Below are positions 17,711 through 26,257 of a stretch of DNA of 64,000 bases, piece by piece (position 1 is the stretch's first letter; every line of letters begins with the position of its first letter). The stretch comes from JANQIO01 sp965229625 (GTDB lineage Bacteria; Pseudomonadota; Gammaproteobacteria; Pseudomonadales; Halieaceae), in contig CBDDJJ010000002.1 of NCBI GenBank assembly GCA_965229625.1, positions 1,240,001-1,304,000 of the forward strand, given 5' to 3'. Under the pieces are notes generated by a model. The model did not search any database. It saw only the letters and a program-made list of their open reading frames with translations, and was not told where the DNA came from. The position numbers and the translations under genes are program-made.

Positions 17711-17790
17711 AAAAAGGGGTCAGAGCCCTTTTGTCTTACCAGATCTCATGGACTTACCGGGGCGTAAAAAAACGGCTCTGACCCCTTTTT
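17711..17790. repeat. REP-like inverted repeat between convergent genes
   Basis: AAAAAGGGGTCAGAGCC (17711-17727) and its exact complement GGCTCTGACCCCTTTTT (17774-17790) form a 17-bp inverted repeat with a 46-base loop. This GGGGTCAGAGCC motif resembles a dispersed repeat seen in many proteobacterial genomes. It overlaps the stop codon of the 17789 gene and lies between convergent genes, so it may also serve as a bidirectional terminator. Confidence 0.7.
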
Positions 17791-18334
17791 AGGAAACGTG
17801 GGTCTGCTGCTGGCGGCCCACTTCCACCAGTTCCAGGGTTTTCTTGGCCAGCTTGAGGCGGGTCACCGAGCCGTTGTCCGGCACGCAGCACACGGTTTCC
17901 GGGGCTTCCATCAGCCGTGAACAGATAGCGTTGATGATCATGAAGTGAGTAAAGATGGCGGTGTGGCGCTCCAGTTCGAACAGGGCATCCCAGGCGCGCT
18001 CGCGCCACTGCAGCACCTCCGGCCCCTGCTCCTGCCAATCCTGACGCATGAAGCCCGACAGCCAGGCCTGGCGATCCTCGATGCCGACTGGCGAGGGAAT
18101 CTCGCGAAATGCCTCTTCCAGATGCACTTCCTTGCGCAGGATAGTGGCCAGCGGCTGGGCGGTTTCCTGGGCGCGCAACAGGGGGCTGCTGACAATGTGC
18201 AGGTCCTGGTAGCGCTCCAGCTCATCGCGCACCTGGCGGGCTTGCTGCCGTCCCAGGTGGCTCAACCCGGGATCAGGGTCTTCGCCCCACTTGGCGGCGG
18301 CCTCGCCGTGGCGAACCAGGTAGATATCAACCAT
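17789..18334 (-). CDS. Histidine phosphatase family protein (phosphoglycerate mutase-like)
   Basis: This 181-residue histidine-phosphatase-fold protein has the phospho-acceptor motif VRHGEA at residues 7-12 and the second histidine in AIFTHFMIINAI. The arginine of IVSSPLLRAQETA completes the phosphate pocket. Specific substrate unknown; the small size is like SixA/CobC-type phosphatases. Its start overlaps the stop of the next upstream gene, another histidine phosphatase, in TGATG, so both are translated from one message with aceK. Confidence 0.85.
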   Translation of the reverse strand: MVDIYLVRHGEAAAKWGEDPDPGLSHLGRQQARQVRDELERYQDLHIVSSPLLRAQETAQPLATILRKEVHLEEAFREIPSPVGIEDRQAWLSGFMRQDWQEQGPEVLQWRERAWDALFELERHTAIFTHFMIINAICSRLMEAPETVCCVPDNGSVTRLKLAKKTLELVEVGRQQQTHVS

Positions 18335-19044
18335 CAGCGATAGGTGATCAGCGCTTCGCCGTTCTGGCGCCCGAGGACGTCGAGGAATGAATGATCATTG
18401 TAATAAGACAGCGACACTTTATTGGCGTTATATAACAGGTGCGTCACCGAGCAATTGATCACCGGTTCGTAGAACTGGTAAGTGGCCTGGTCATCCGCAC
18501 CGAGCACGTGGGCGACGATGGTAGCAATGGTTCCCCCCGAGGTGAAGATGGCGGTTTCAGTTCCGGGACCCTGTTCACGCATCACGTCGACCAGCGCGGT
18601 ACGGGCGCCGGCGGCGTAATCTGCCCAACTCTGCAGGCCGTCGGGGCTGTCCGCTCCCAGCGCTACCCAGTAGTTGAATACCTGCTCCAGCAGCTTCTGG
18701 TAGTCCTTGCTGGAGCTGTTGGCCTTCTCCCACCAGGCTTTCAACTGCGGGCGCTGCTCCAGCAGGATCGGGGTGATCACCTCGAGCTGGGCCTCGTTGT
18801 CGATCTCGTTGAAGCGGGCGTCCACTTGGTGCTGCGCCTCGGGCAAGCGCTCCCCCAGGGCAATCGCGGCAGTCTTGCGCTGGCGGCTCAACTCGCCGGT
18901 GTAAACCGCGTCAAAGCGCAGATCGCGCTCCACGAAATAGCGGCCCAGCACTTCGGCCTGGCGGCACCCCAGCTCCGACAGCCGGTCATAGTCATCCGTG
19001 CCAAACGACGCCTGGCCGTGGCGAATCAGGTAAATACTAGCCAT
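18334..19044 (-). CDS. Histidine phosphatase family protein
   Basis: This is a 236-residue protein with LIRHGQASFG (catalytic His8), VYTGELSRQRKTA and the second-histidine region FTSGGTIATIVAHVLG, where the usual VxHG is replaced by TSGGT, an atypical site. The start at 19042-19044 gives MASIYLIRHGQ and overlaps the aceK stop by 8 bases; longer open frames upstream lie inside aceK. Operon order is aceK, this gene, then the smaller histidine phosphatase. Confidence 0.85.
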   Translation of the reverse strand: MASIYLIRHGQASFGTDDYDRLSELGCRQAEVLGRYFVERDLRFDAVYTGELSRQRKTAAIALGERLPEAQHQVDARFNEIDNEAQLEVITPILLEQRPQLKAWWEKANSSSKDYQKLLEQVFNYWVALGADSPDGLQSWADYAAGARTALVDVMREQGPGTETAIFTSGGTIATIVAHVLGADDQATYQFYEPVINCSVTHLLYNANKVSLSYYNDHSFLDVLGRQNGEALITYR

Positions 19045-20785
19045 TGTAAACGCGCTGTAGCGGCTCCTCCTCGCGCGAGAACCGCATCTTGCGGCGGTAG
19101 GGAAAGAAATCGGCCACGAAGCCGTTAACGATATTGTCCTGCAGGCCCTGCCAGAAGCTCGCGTCGTAGATTTCGCTGTGCATCTCGTCGAACACCGCGC
19201 GGGCACGCTGGTTGCCACTGAAGAACAGGCGGAACTCCTCGGGGAAGATATCGTTTGGCGCCACTGTGTACCAGGGCGTATCGGACATCTCGTCTTCCTC
19301 GTTGCGCGGCGGCGGAATCTTACGGAAGTTGCATTCCGTCAGCGGACAAATCTCGTCATAGTCGTAGAACACCACCCGGCCGTGACGGGTTACGCCGAAG
19401 TTCTTCAGCAACATGTCGCCGGGGAAGATATTGGCGGCCGCCAGTTCCTTGATGGCATTGCCGTACTCGTCCATCACCGCGCGCACCTGCTCGTCGCTGG
19501 CATCCTGCAGGTAGAGGTTCAGCGGCACCATGCGCCGTTCGACATACACATGGCGGAGAATCAGCGCCTTGCCGTGTTCCTCGATGGCGGAAGGGGCGAC
19601 TTCGCGCAATTCCTCCATCAAGGCATCGCTGAAGCGTTCTCGCGCGAACGCCAGGTTCTTGAACTCCTGGGTATCGGCCATGCGACCGGCCCGGTCGGAG
19701 CGCTTTACCATGGCGTACTTTTCCATGACCTCTTCCCGGGTGATTTCCTTGGGCGGGGTAAAGCGGTCCTTGATGATCTTGAATACAAAATCGTAGCTGG
19801 GCAGCGTGAACACTGTCATCACCATGCCCTTGATGCCGGGCGCCAGGTCGAACTGGTCGTTGGTGCTGTCCATGTGCCGCCAGGCACAGCGGTGGAAGTA
19901 GGTCTTGCCGTGCTTGTAGTAGCCCATGCAGGAGTAGATTTCCGAAATGGGCTTGGCCGGCATCAGGCTCTGCAGGAACAACACGTACTGGGAGGGGATC
20001 GCCGCATCCACCATGAAGTAGCTGCGGGTAAAACTGAAAATGACACTGATCCGATCAGAGCCGAACAGGATAGTGTCGACAAATACACTGCCCTGCTCGG
20101 TGTGCAGTACCGGCAGTACGAAGGGCATGGACTCGCGCCCCGCCAACAGCTTACCGACAATGTAGGCGCCCTTGTTGCGGAAGAACACCGATTCCAGGGT
20201 CAGCGCCTGCATCTTGAATTCGTCCACCTCGAATTTTGGGAACAGCTTGTCCCGTAGCGCCGAGGCGATCAGCGAGGCGTCGCGGTCCTTGTCTTCCCAG
20301 GGAATGTTGAAGACGTAGTCGTCCAGCATCCGCGAGAACATATTCTCCAGCCCATCCCAGGCCCGGTAGTTGCGCAGGATGCGAGCCTCACTGACGGGCG
20401 GCATATCGCCCTGGGAAGAGAATACAAAGGCATAGTCATTGCGCACCCGGCGGTGCTGATGAATCGAGCAGTAGACGGAGTTGAAGAAGGTCTCGGCAAT
20501 CTCGAAATTGTTGTGGCCCTTGATCAGGTTCGCATAGTGAGCGCGGGCCTCTTTCCAGAATTCGAGGTCGCGCAGGTGATCCCCTGCGATCAGCCGAACA
20601 AAATCCAGGACGTTGTAGACCTTCTCCTTGTAGAGGTCGATGCGCTGCCGGGATGCCTTGTGGACCCCCTGCCAATCGGCATTTTCGAAGCGCGGCTTGG
20701 CCGCCAGCGTCAGGTTCTGGAAGTCGGCGAAGTAGGACTCGAAACCATTGAGAATGGTCTGGGCAAAGCGTTGTGAAGTTTCCAC
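19037..20785 (-). CDS. aceK: Isocitrate dehydrogenase kinase/phosphatase
   Basis: This bifunctional enzyme phosphorylates and reactivates isocitrate dehydrogenase, switching carbon into the glyoxylate shunt. It has 582 residues, the normal length. Recognisable segments are the N-terminal helical regulatory part, the ATP-binding loop LAPGIKGMVMTVFTLPSYDFVFKIIKDRF (split around the P-loop-like GMVM and lysine), the catalytic segment FGVTRHGRVVFYDYDEICPL and the C-terminal lobe. No aceA/aceB is nearby. It heads an operon with two histidine phosphatases, a less usual arrangement. A glyoxylate-shunt regulator agrees with the many acyl-CoA degradation genes in the window. Confidence 0.96.
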   Translation of the reverse strand: METSQRFAQTILNGFESYFADFQNLTLAAKPRFENADWQGVHKASRQRIDLYKEKVYNVLDFVRLIAGDHLRDLEFWKEARAHYANLIKGHNNFEIAETFFNSVYCSIHQHRRVRNDYAFVFSSQGDMPPVSEARILRNYRAWDGLENMFSRMLDDYVFNIPWEDKDRDASLIASALRDKLFPKFEVDEFKMQALTLESVFFRNKGAYIVGKLLAGRESMPFVLPVLHTEQGSVFVDTILFGSDRISVIFSFTRSYFMVDAAIPSQYVLFLQSLMPAKPISEIYSCMGYYKHGKTYFHRCAWRHMDSTNDQFDLAPGIKGMVMTVFTLPSYDFVFKIIKDRFTPPKEITREEVMEKYAMVKRSDRAGRMADTQEFKNLAFARERFSDALMEELREVAPSAIEEHGKALILRHVYVERRMVPLNLYLQDASDEQVRAVMDEYGNAIKELAAANIFPGDMLLKNFGVTRHGRVVFYDYDEICPLTECNFRKIPPPRNEEDEMSDTPWYTVAPNDIFPEEFRLFFSGNQRARAVFDEMHSEIYDASFWQGLQDNIVNGFVADFFPYRRKMRFSREEEPLQRVYNG

Positions 20786-20825
20786 GGGCGCCAGTATATC
20801 CCAGTGCTGTCGCTAGCAGTGGCCC

Positions 20826-21602
20826 CTACAGCCCGTGGGCAATAAGGCCGCCGGAATCCACCACCAGGGTCTGGCCGGTCATGCAGGCGCCGGCATCGGA
20901 GACCATCAACAGGCTGGCACCCACCATGTCGACGGGCTGGGCGGCCTTTTTCAGCGGCAGGTGATCGATCACCTCCGAGTAGCCGTCCTGCTCCATGAAC
21001 ACCGTGGTGAATTTGGTTTCAGTCAGGCCGGGGCACAGTGCATTCACGCGAATGCCGTGGGCGCCGTTCTCCAGCGCAAACGACTGGGTCATGCTGATCA
21101 TTGCTGCCTTGGTGGTGCTGTATACACCCTGCAGGGTCCCGGCGCTGATGCCGTCAATGGAGGCAACATTGAGGATGGAGCCACCGCCCCGCTCTTTCAT
21201 GATCGCCACCGCCTTCTCGCTCATGTAGAAGGGACCGCGAAAATTCACTTCTATGGTTTTGTCGAAGGCTGACATCGGTGTTTCCGCAACCGGGCCGAAA
21301 TAGGGGTTGGTGCCACCACAGTTCACCAGGATATCCAGACCGCCAAACTGCTCGACCACGGCCGCGAACAGACCATCGATCGCCTCCAGGTCGCCGGCAT
21401 GGGCCGCCATCGCCGTGGCCTTGCCGCCGTTGTCGCGGATGGCCTGCGCCACCGCTTCGCAGCCGTCCTGCTTGCGGCTGGATACGATGACATGGGCACC
21501 CTGCTCGGCAATACCGTGGGCGATGGCCTCGCCGATGCCGCGGCTGGCACCGCTGACGAGGGCAATCTTGTTGTCGAGGCGAAACAGGTCGATAGCGGGC
21601 AT
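20826..21602 (-). CDS. SDR family oxidoreductase
   Basis: This classical short-chain dehydrogenase has 258 residues. The cofactor motif is SGASRGIGEAIA; catalytic Ser in NVASIDG and YxxxK in YSTTKAA; NAG-type motif replaced by NCGGTN. The reaction is an NAD(P)-dependent alcohol/ketone or 3-hydroxyacyl conversion. It is third in the LLM-SDR-SDR operon, 9 bases after the preceding SDR, under the shared operator at 23499. Context suggests oxidation of a hydroxyacyl or terpenoid/steroid-type intermediate. Confidence 0.88.
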   Translation of the reverse strand: MPAIDLFRLDNKIALVSGASRGIGEAIAHGIAEQGAHVIVSSRKQDGCEAVAQAIRDNGGKATAMAAHAGDLEAIDGLFAAVVEQFGGLDILVNCGGTNPYFGPVAETPMSAFDKTIEVNFRGPFYMSEKAVAIMKERGGGSILNVASIDGISAGTLQGVYSTTKAAMISMTQSFALENGAHGIRVNALCPGLTETKFTTVFMEQDGYSEVIDHLPLKKAAQPVDMVGASLLMVSDAGACMTGQTLVVDSGGLIAHGL

Positions 21603-21611
21603 GGGGGTTCC

Positions 21612-22406
21612 TTAGCTGGTTTCCGGGTTGCCGAAATGGCGGCGCAGCTTGCGCATGCCGCCAATCCAGCGATCATAGTTGGCGGCCTTGTTCTGGCGGT
21701 ACTGTTCCACCTCGGCGTGGGGCAGGATCATGAACCGCTCTTCCGCCAGGCCCTGTATCACGGCGTCAGCCACGTCGGCGGGTGTGATAACACCGTCGAC
21801 ACCGGCGCTGCCGCCATCTTCGAAGCTGCCAATCATGCGGGTGGCCACCGCCTGCGGACACACCATCGAGACCTTGATGCCGTCGTCCCCGTGGGTAATC
21901 GCCAGTGCCTCGGCAAAACCCACCGCGGCGTGTTTGGTCGTGGAATAGGCGGCATCGCCGATCTGGTTGAGCAGCCCGGCGGCCGACACGGTATTGAGGA
22001 AATAGCCCGCACCGCGTTCGATCATGCTGGGCAGGCAGGCCCGGGCGGCATAGACGTGGGCCATCACGTGGATGTCCCACATGGCCTGCCAGGTGTCATT
22101 GGGCGCCGAGGTGGCCCACCAGGGCTCGCCATCGGTCGCAATGATGCCGGCGTTGGAACAAAACAGGTCGATCGGGCCGTGTTCGGCCTGGACACTGTCG
22201 ACCATGGCCTTGATTTCCGCCTCATTGCGCACATTCACGCCAAACGCAGCGCCATCGATGGTCTCGGCGACGGCACGGGCGTTATCAGCCTCGAGGTCGG
22301 CAACCACCACCAGCTTCGCACCTTCCTCGGCAAAGCGCTCACAGAGCGCCCTGCCAATGCCGTTGGCGCCACCGGTGACGACAACGACCTTGCCGGCTGG
22401 ATGCAT
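21612..22406 (-). CDS. SDR family oxidoreductase
   Basis: This 264-residue short-chain dehydrogenase has TGGANGIGRALC for the nucleotide, CSNAGI, the catalytic serine in NTVSAAG and YSTTKHA for YxxxK. The stop of the LLM gene overlaps its start codon base at 22406, so translation is coupled. It shares the operon with a second SDR; the two differ enough to act on different substrates or steps. Confidence 0.88.
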   Translation of the reverse strand: MHPAGKVVVVTGGANGIGRALCERFAEEGAKLVVVADLEADNARAVAETIDGAAFGVNVRNEAEIKAMVDSVQAEHGPIDLFCSNAGIIATDGEPWWATSAPNDTWQAMWDIHVMAHVYAARACLPSMIERGAGYFLNTVSAAGLLNQIGDAAYSTTKHAAVGFAEALAITHGDDGIKVSMVCPQAVATRMIGSFEDGGSAGVDGVITPADVADAVIQGLAEERFMILPHAEVEQYRQNKAANYDRWIGGMRKLRRHFGNPETS

Positions 22407-23446
22407 CAGAGCATCTCTTCGGCGAGCAGCTCCAGTACGGCCGGATCCTGGGCGCCGACCAGCATGCTGCCCACTTCACCGCGGCTGCCAGCGTCCTTCC
22501 AGCGGGACAGGCGCTCGCGGATACGGTCCGCGGGGCCCACCAGGGCCACTTCATCCAGCAGTTCGTTGGGCACCAGGCTCTCGGCTTCCAGCTTCTCGCC
22601 AGCCAGATACTTGTCCTGGATCTGCACGGCAGCGTCGCCGTAGCCCAGGCGATGGGCGTAGTCGTTGTAGAAGTTTTTGCCTTTGGCACCCATGCCACCG
22701 ATGTAAAGCGCCAGCCAGGGTCGCAGGGAGTCGTAGGCGGCATCGAGGTCGTCATTCATGGCCACGGAGACAAACGGCGCCACGTCAAAGTCCTTCAGGC
22801 TCTTGTCGCCCTCGGCCTTGTCGAAACCGGCATTGAAGTCGTCAGCAAACAGGCCGTACTTGTCCGGGTCCATCCACACCGGGAACACGCCATCTGCCAC
22901 CTGGGCGGCACACTTGAGGCCCGCCGGCGTAATGGAGGCGGTGTAGATGGGGATGTCAGTATTGGCTTCCAGGATGGACTTGAGCGGCTTGCCGAGACCC
23001 GTGGTGCCGTCACCCTTGTTGGGCAACTGGTACATGCTGCCATCAAATTCCACCGGGCCTTCCCGGGCCATGATCTTGCGCATGATCTGGATGTATTCGC
23101 GGGTGCGGGTAATCGGCTTGCCGTAGGGTACGCCGTGCCAACCTTCCACCACCTGCGGGCCGGAAGCGCCCAGCCCCACGATGAAGCGGTTGTTGGACAT
23201 CTGCGCCAGACTCATGGCGGTCATGGCACACATGGCCGGTGTGCGGGCCGGCATCTGCATGATGGCAGTGCCGACGCGAATCTTTTCAGTCTGGGCCAGC
23301 ACCCAGGTGGCGACCGTCACGGCGTCGGAGCCATAAGCCTCCGCGGTCCACACGGAGTCGTAGCCGAGGCTTTCCGCGTGCTTGATGAGATCAATCGGTA
23401 CATGGATTTGCTTGCCGGAATACCCCATCAGAAAGCCTAGCTTCAT
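22406..23446 (-). CDS. LLM-class (luciferase-like) flavin-dependent oxidoreductase
   Basis: This 346-residue TIM-barrel protein of the luciferase-like/F420-dependent superfamily has a typical N-terminus, MKLGFLMGYSGKQIH, and blocks SLGYDSVWTAEAYGSDA, TAIMQMPARTPAMCAMTA, RFIVGLGASGPQVVEGWHG. Annotation pipelines usually call these F420-dependent, but the cofactor here cannot be told from sequence alone. ATG 23444-23446 follows CAGGAGCAGTCACC, a good ribosome site. It is the first gene of an operon with two SDRs; the 22-bp motif at 23499-23520 lies 53 bases upstream. Confidence 0.88.
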   Translation of the reverse strand: MKLGFLMGYSGKQIHVPIDLIKHAESLGYDSVWTAEAYGSDAVTVATWVLAQTEKIRVGTAIMQMPARTPAMCAMTAMSLAQMSNNRFIVGLGASGPQVVEGWHGVPYGKPITRTREYIQIMRKIMAREGPVEFDGSMYQLPNKGDGTTGLGKPLKSILEANTDIPIYTASITPAGLKCAAQVADGVFPVWMDPDKYGLFADDFNAGFDKAEGDKSLKDFDVAPFVSVAMNDDLDAAYDSLRPWLALYIGGMGAKGKNFYNDYAHRLGYGDAAVQIQDKYLAGEKLEAESLVPNELLDEVALVGPADRIRERLSRWKDAGSRGEVGSMLVGAQDPAVLELLAEEML

Positions 23447-23498
23447 GGTGACTGCTCCTGTGTCATGGTGGGCGGGGGGCGCCCTGGAAAAAAAGGGA

Positions 23499-23532
23499 TT
23501 TGAACTTACAGTATGTTTTTGGGTGGTTCAAG
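23499..23532. promoter_or_regulatory. Candidate operator upstream of the LLM-SDR-SDR operon
   Basis: TTTGAACTTACAGTATG followed by TTTTT (23499-23520), then TTCAAG at 23527-23532 after six bases. The same arrangement, with one base changed in the 22-bp core, sits before the acyl-CoA dehydrogenase operon at 34709-34742. TTGAA/TTCAA half-sites are inverted, as expected for a dimeric repressor. Confidence 0.6.
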
Positions 23533-23534
23533 CA

Positions 23535-25451
23535 CTAGCCGGGCTGGGGGTCTTCCTTGAGGTCGTCGGTGTACCCCTTGGGTGGCGGTGTCCAGCCGCG
23601 CTCCAGGCGGCTGTGGCCATCGTCGCGATCGCTCCGCATCAACTCTCCCATGGCTTCATTGAGCTGTATATAGAGCTCCGTGTGGCTGGTGCCATACTTG
23701 TCGCCCTCGCTTTGTTCGCGCCAGGCCTCGTAGAGTTTCGCCCGGCCCAGGCGCTCCTGTTCATCAAAGGCCACCCGCAGCTTCTCAGCCCGGAAAGGAT
23801 GGTAGCCGAGCGTGCGCAGGGCCTCCACGCCGAGCTCCAGTGCCGAGTGATAGGTCTCGTAGACCACGTAGTCGGCGCCGGCATCCTCCAGCGCGTAGTG
23901 GTGGCCGCGGTCGAAGGCGCGCACCAGCACGGGCAGTTCGGGATGGGCTTGCTTAAGATGCTGCACCAGGCCCACCGCCTGGTCGCGGTCATCGATGGCC
24001 ACCACGAACAGGCTGGCTTCCTCGATGCCGGCGGAGTGCAGCAGGTTGGGGCGGGTGGCGTCTCCAAAGTAGCTGGGAATCTTCACCTGCCGCAGGTTCT
24101 CGACCTGGGCCGGGTTGCGGTCCAGCACCACCGTGCCGATGTCGTTGGCCCGCAGCAGGCGGTTGACCACCTGGCCGAAACGCCCGCTACCGGCGATGAT
24201 CACCGGGCCACGGCTGTCGATGCTGTCCGCCTCGCGCTGGCCGCTGTTGTCCTCGTAGCGCGGCAGTACCAGCGCGTCGTAGAGGATGAACAGCAGCGGC
24301 GTAAGGAACATGGACAGGGCCACCACCAGCGCCAGGATCGACACCAGCTCGCCCTCCAGCACATGGTTCTGCTGGCTGTAGCTCAGCAGCACAAAGCCGA
24401 ATTCCCCGGCCTGGGCCAGGCTCAGCGAAAACAGCCAGCCGTCGCCGCGGCGGGTATTGAACAGCAGGGCCAGGCCGAACAGGATCACGCCTTTCACCAG
24501 CATCACGCCGGCGGTCAGGCCCAGTACGGTGACGAGATTGTCCTGCAGCACCGGGAACTGGATGCCCGCGCCGACGGTGATGAAGAACAGGCCCAGTAAC
24601 AAACCCTTGAAGGGCTCGATATCCGTTTCCAGCTCGTGGCGGAACTCGCTGGTGGCCAGCACCACGCCGGCCAGGAACGTCCCCAGGGCCGGCGACAATC
24701 CCACCAGGCTCATCAGCACGGCGATGCCGATCACCAGGGCCAGGGCGGTGGCGGTGAAGGCCTCACGCAGACCGGTTTCGGCCACGAAGCGGAACAGCGG
24801 ACGGCTGAGAAAGTGCCCCACCGCGATCACCGCGGCCACCGCACCGATTACCACCAGCGCATAAGCCCAACCGCTGAGATGCGCCACCAGGCTCAACTCG
24901 CCGTGGCCACCGCCGTGGTCACCGCCACCCGCCTGGCCGGGGATCGCCAGCAGCGGGATCAGCGCCAGCATGGGGATCACCGCGATATCCTGGAACAGTA
25001 GCACCGAGAAGGCCGACCGGCCGCCCGGCGTGGCGCCGAGGCCCTTCTCGTTGAAAGTCTGCAGCACGATGGCGGTGGAAGACAGGGACAGCAGCAGGCC
25101 AACGGCAATCGCCATGCGCCAGTCCAGGCCCAGCAACAGCGCCGCTGCCGCAAACACCGAGGCGGTGATCGCGACCTGCAGGCCGCCGAGGCCCAGCAGG
25201 CGGTTGCGCATGGTCCACAGCATGCGCGGCTCGAGTTCCAGGCCTACCAGGAACAGCATCATGACCACACCAAATTCCGCAAAGTGCTGGATTTCCGTGG
25301 TCTCGCTACCCACCAGGCCCAGCACGGGGCCGATCACCACCCCCGCCACCAGGTAGCCCAGCACCGAACCCAGCCCCAACCGCTTGGCGACCGGCACCGC
25401 GATGCTGGCGGCACACAGGTAGATAAAGGCGCTCAACAGGTAACCGGTCAT
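23535..25451 (-). CDS. CPA2-family potassium/proton antiporter, KefB/KefC type
   Basis: This 638-residue protein has about 12 membrane segments over residues 1-385 followed by a cytosolic RCK/TrkA-N domain (VIIAGSGRFGQVVNRLL, GxGxxG) and a C-terminal tail. GLELEPRMLW and SLSSTAIVLQTFNEKG are typical of the CPA2 family. Kef systems efflux potassium and acidify the cytoplasm during electrophile stress, gated by glutathione adducts and by an ancillary quinone reductase. That ancillary protein is encoded immediately upstream with a 4-base ATGA overlap, which supports the Kef assignment. B and C paralogues cannot be separated here. Confidence 0.9.
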   Translation of the reverse strand: MTGYLLSAFIYLCAASIAVPVAKRLGLGSVLGYLVAGVVIGPVLGLVGSETTEIQHFAEFGVVMMLFLVGLELEPRMLWTMRNRLLGLGGLQVAITASVFAAAALLLGLDWRMAIAVGLLLSLSSTAIVLQTFNEKGLGATPGGRSAFSVLLFQDIAVIPMLALIPLLAIPGQAGGGDHGGGHGELSLVAHLSGWAYALVVIGAVAAVIAVGHFLSRPLFRFVAETGLREAFTATALALVIGIAVLMSLVGLSPALGTFLAGVVLATSEFRHELETDIEPFKGLLLGLFFITVGAGIQFPVLQDNLVTVLGLTAGVMLVKGVILFGLALLFNTRRGDGWLFSLSLAQAGEFGFVLLSYSQQNHVLEGELVSILALVVALSMFLTPLLFILYDALVLPRYEDNSGQREADSIDSRGPVIIAGSGRFGQVVNRLLRANDIGTVVLDRNPAQVENLRQVKIPSYFGDATRPNLLHSAGIEEASLFVVAIDDRDQAVGLVQHLKQAHPELPVLVRAFDRGHHYALEDAGADYVVYETYHSALELGVEALRTLGYHPFRAEKLRVAFDEQERLGRAKLYEAWREQSEGDKYGTSHTELYIQLNEAMGELMRSDRDDGHSRLERGWTPPPKGYTDDLKEDPQPG

Positions 25452-26080
25452 TGCGCCGCTCCCGCCTGGTCGAGGCCTGCCTCTGCAAGATAGTGCTGGA
25501 GCTGGTCGAAGTGCCGGGCCCGCTGCGGCTCCAGCTCACCCGCCTGCAGTTGTTTCAGCAGCCGGCACCAGCCCTGCACATGGCCTTCGACGCGGCCCTC
25601 ATCCAGCGCCGTGCGGGCACCAAACAGGCCGAAGGGCGGCAGGTACAGCATGCCGCACAGGGTGGCAGTCTGCTCCAGCGGCCGCAGCAGTTCGCGCACG
25701 CTGAAGTGGTTGTAACCCTGCTCCTGGTAGGCGCTCTCGTTGCCGCCGGCGGTAAAGGCGCACAGGAACCACTTGCCGCGCAGCGCCTTGCCCTCGTGGC
25801 CGTAGGCAAAGCCGTGCTCCAGCACCAGGTCCTGCCATTCCTTGAGAATGGCCGGGGTGGAATACCAGTACATGGGGAACATGAACACCACCACGTCGTG
25901 CTCACGCAGGCGCTGCTGCTCGCGATCGATGTCGATGCGGAAACTCGGGTACTCAGCATACAGGTCGACCACCGTCACGCCCTCGACCCCGCGGGACGCA
26001 GCCAACAGGTCCGCGTTCACCTCGGAGCGTTCCAGGGAGGGGTGGGCAAACAGCAGCAGGATTCGGTTGTCAGCAGGCAT
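25448..26080 (-). CDS. KefF/KefG-type NAD(P)H quinone oxidoreductase
   Basis: This 210-residue flavodoxin-fold protein has LLLFAHPSLERSEVN at the FMN phosphate loop, FMFPMYWYSTPAILKEWQD and GKWFLCAFTAGG, characteristic of Kef ancillary quinone reductases. It activates the linked antiporter and reduces electrophilic quinones. The start was set at ATG 26078-26080 (MPADNRILLLF). An upstream in-frame extension exists but lacks family similarity. It precedes and overlaps the antiporter gene. Confidence 0.85.
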   Translation of the reverse strand: MPADNRILLLFAHPSLERSEVNADLLAASRGVEGVTVVDLYAEYPSFRIDIDREQQRLREHDVVVFMFPMYWYSTPAILKEWQDLVLEHGFAYGHEGKALRGKWFLCAFTAGGNESAYQEQGYNHFSVRELLRPLEQTATLCGMLYLPPFGLFGARTALDEGRVEGHVQGWCRLLKQLQAGELEPQRARHFDQLQHYLAEAGLDQAGAAQ

Positions 26081-26257
26081 TTCCGGGGTCGCAGGGCCAG
26101 GGCGTGTGAAATTATTCAGAAGGTATACGCAGGTGCAAGAAAAACGTGTTTCCGGCATTGATCGCAAAAGGCGATGGCACGTGGCCGGGTCTGCCAGACC
26201 AGCGGAAATAGGATATGCTTGATCGGTTGAAACTTAGTCCGCAGAAGGCTGGAACCC

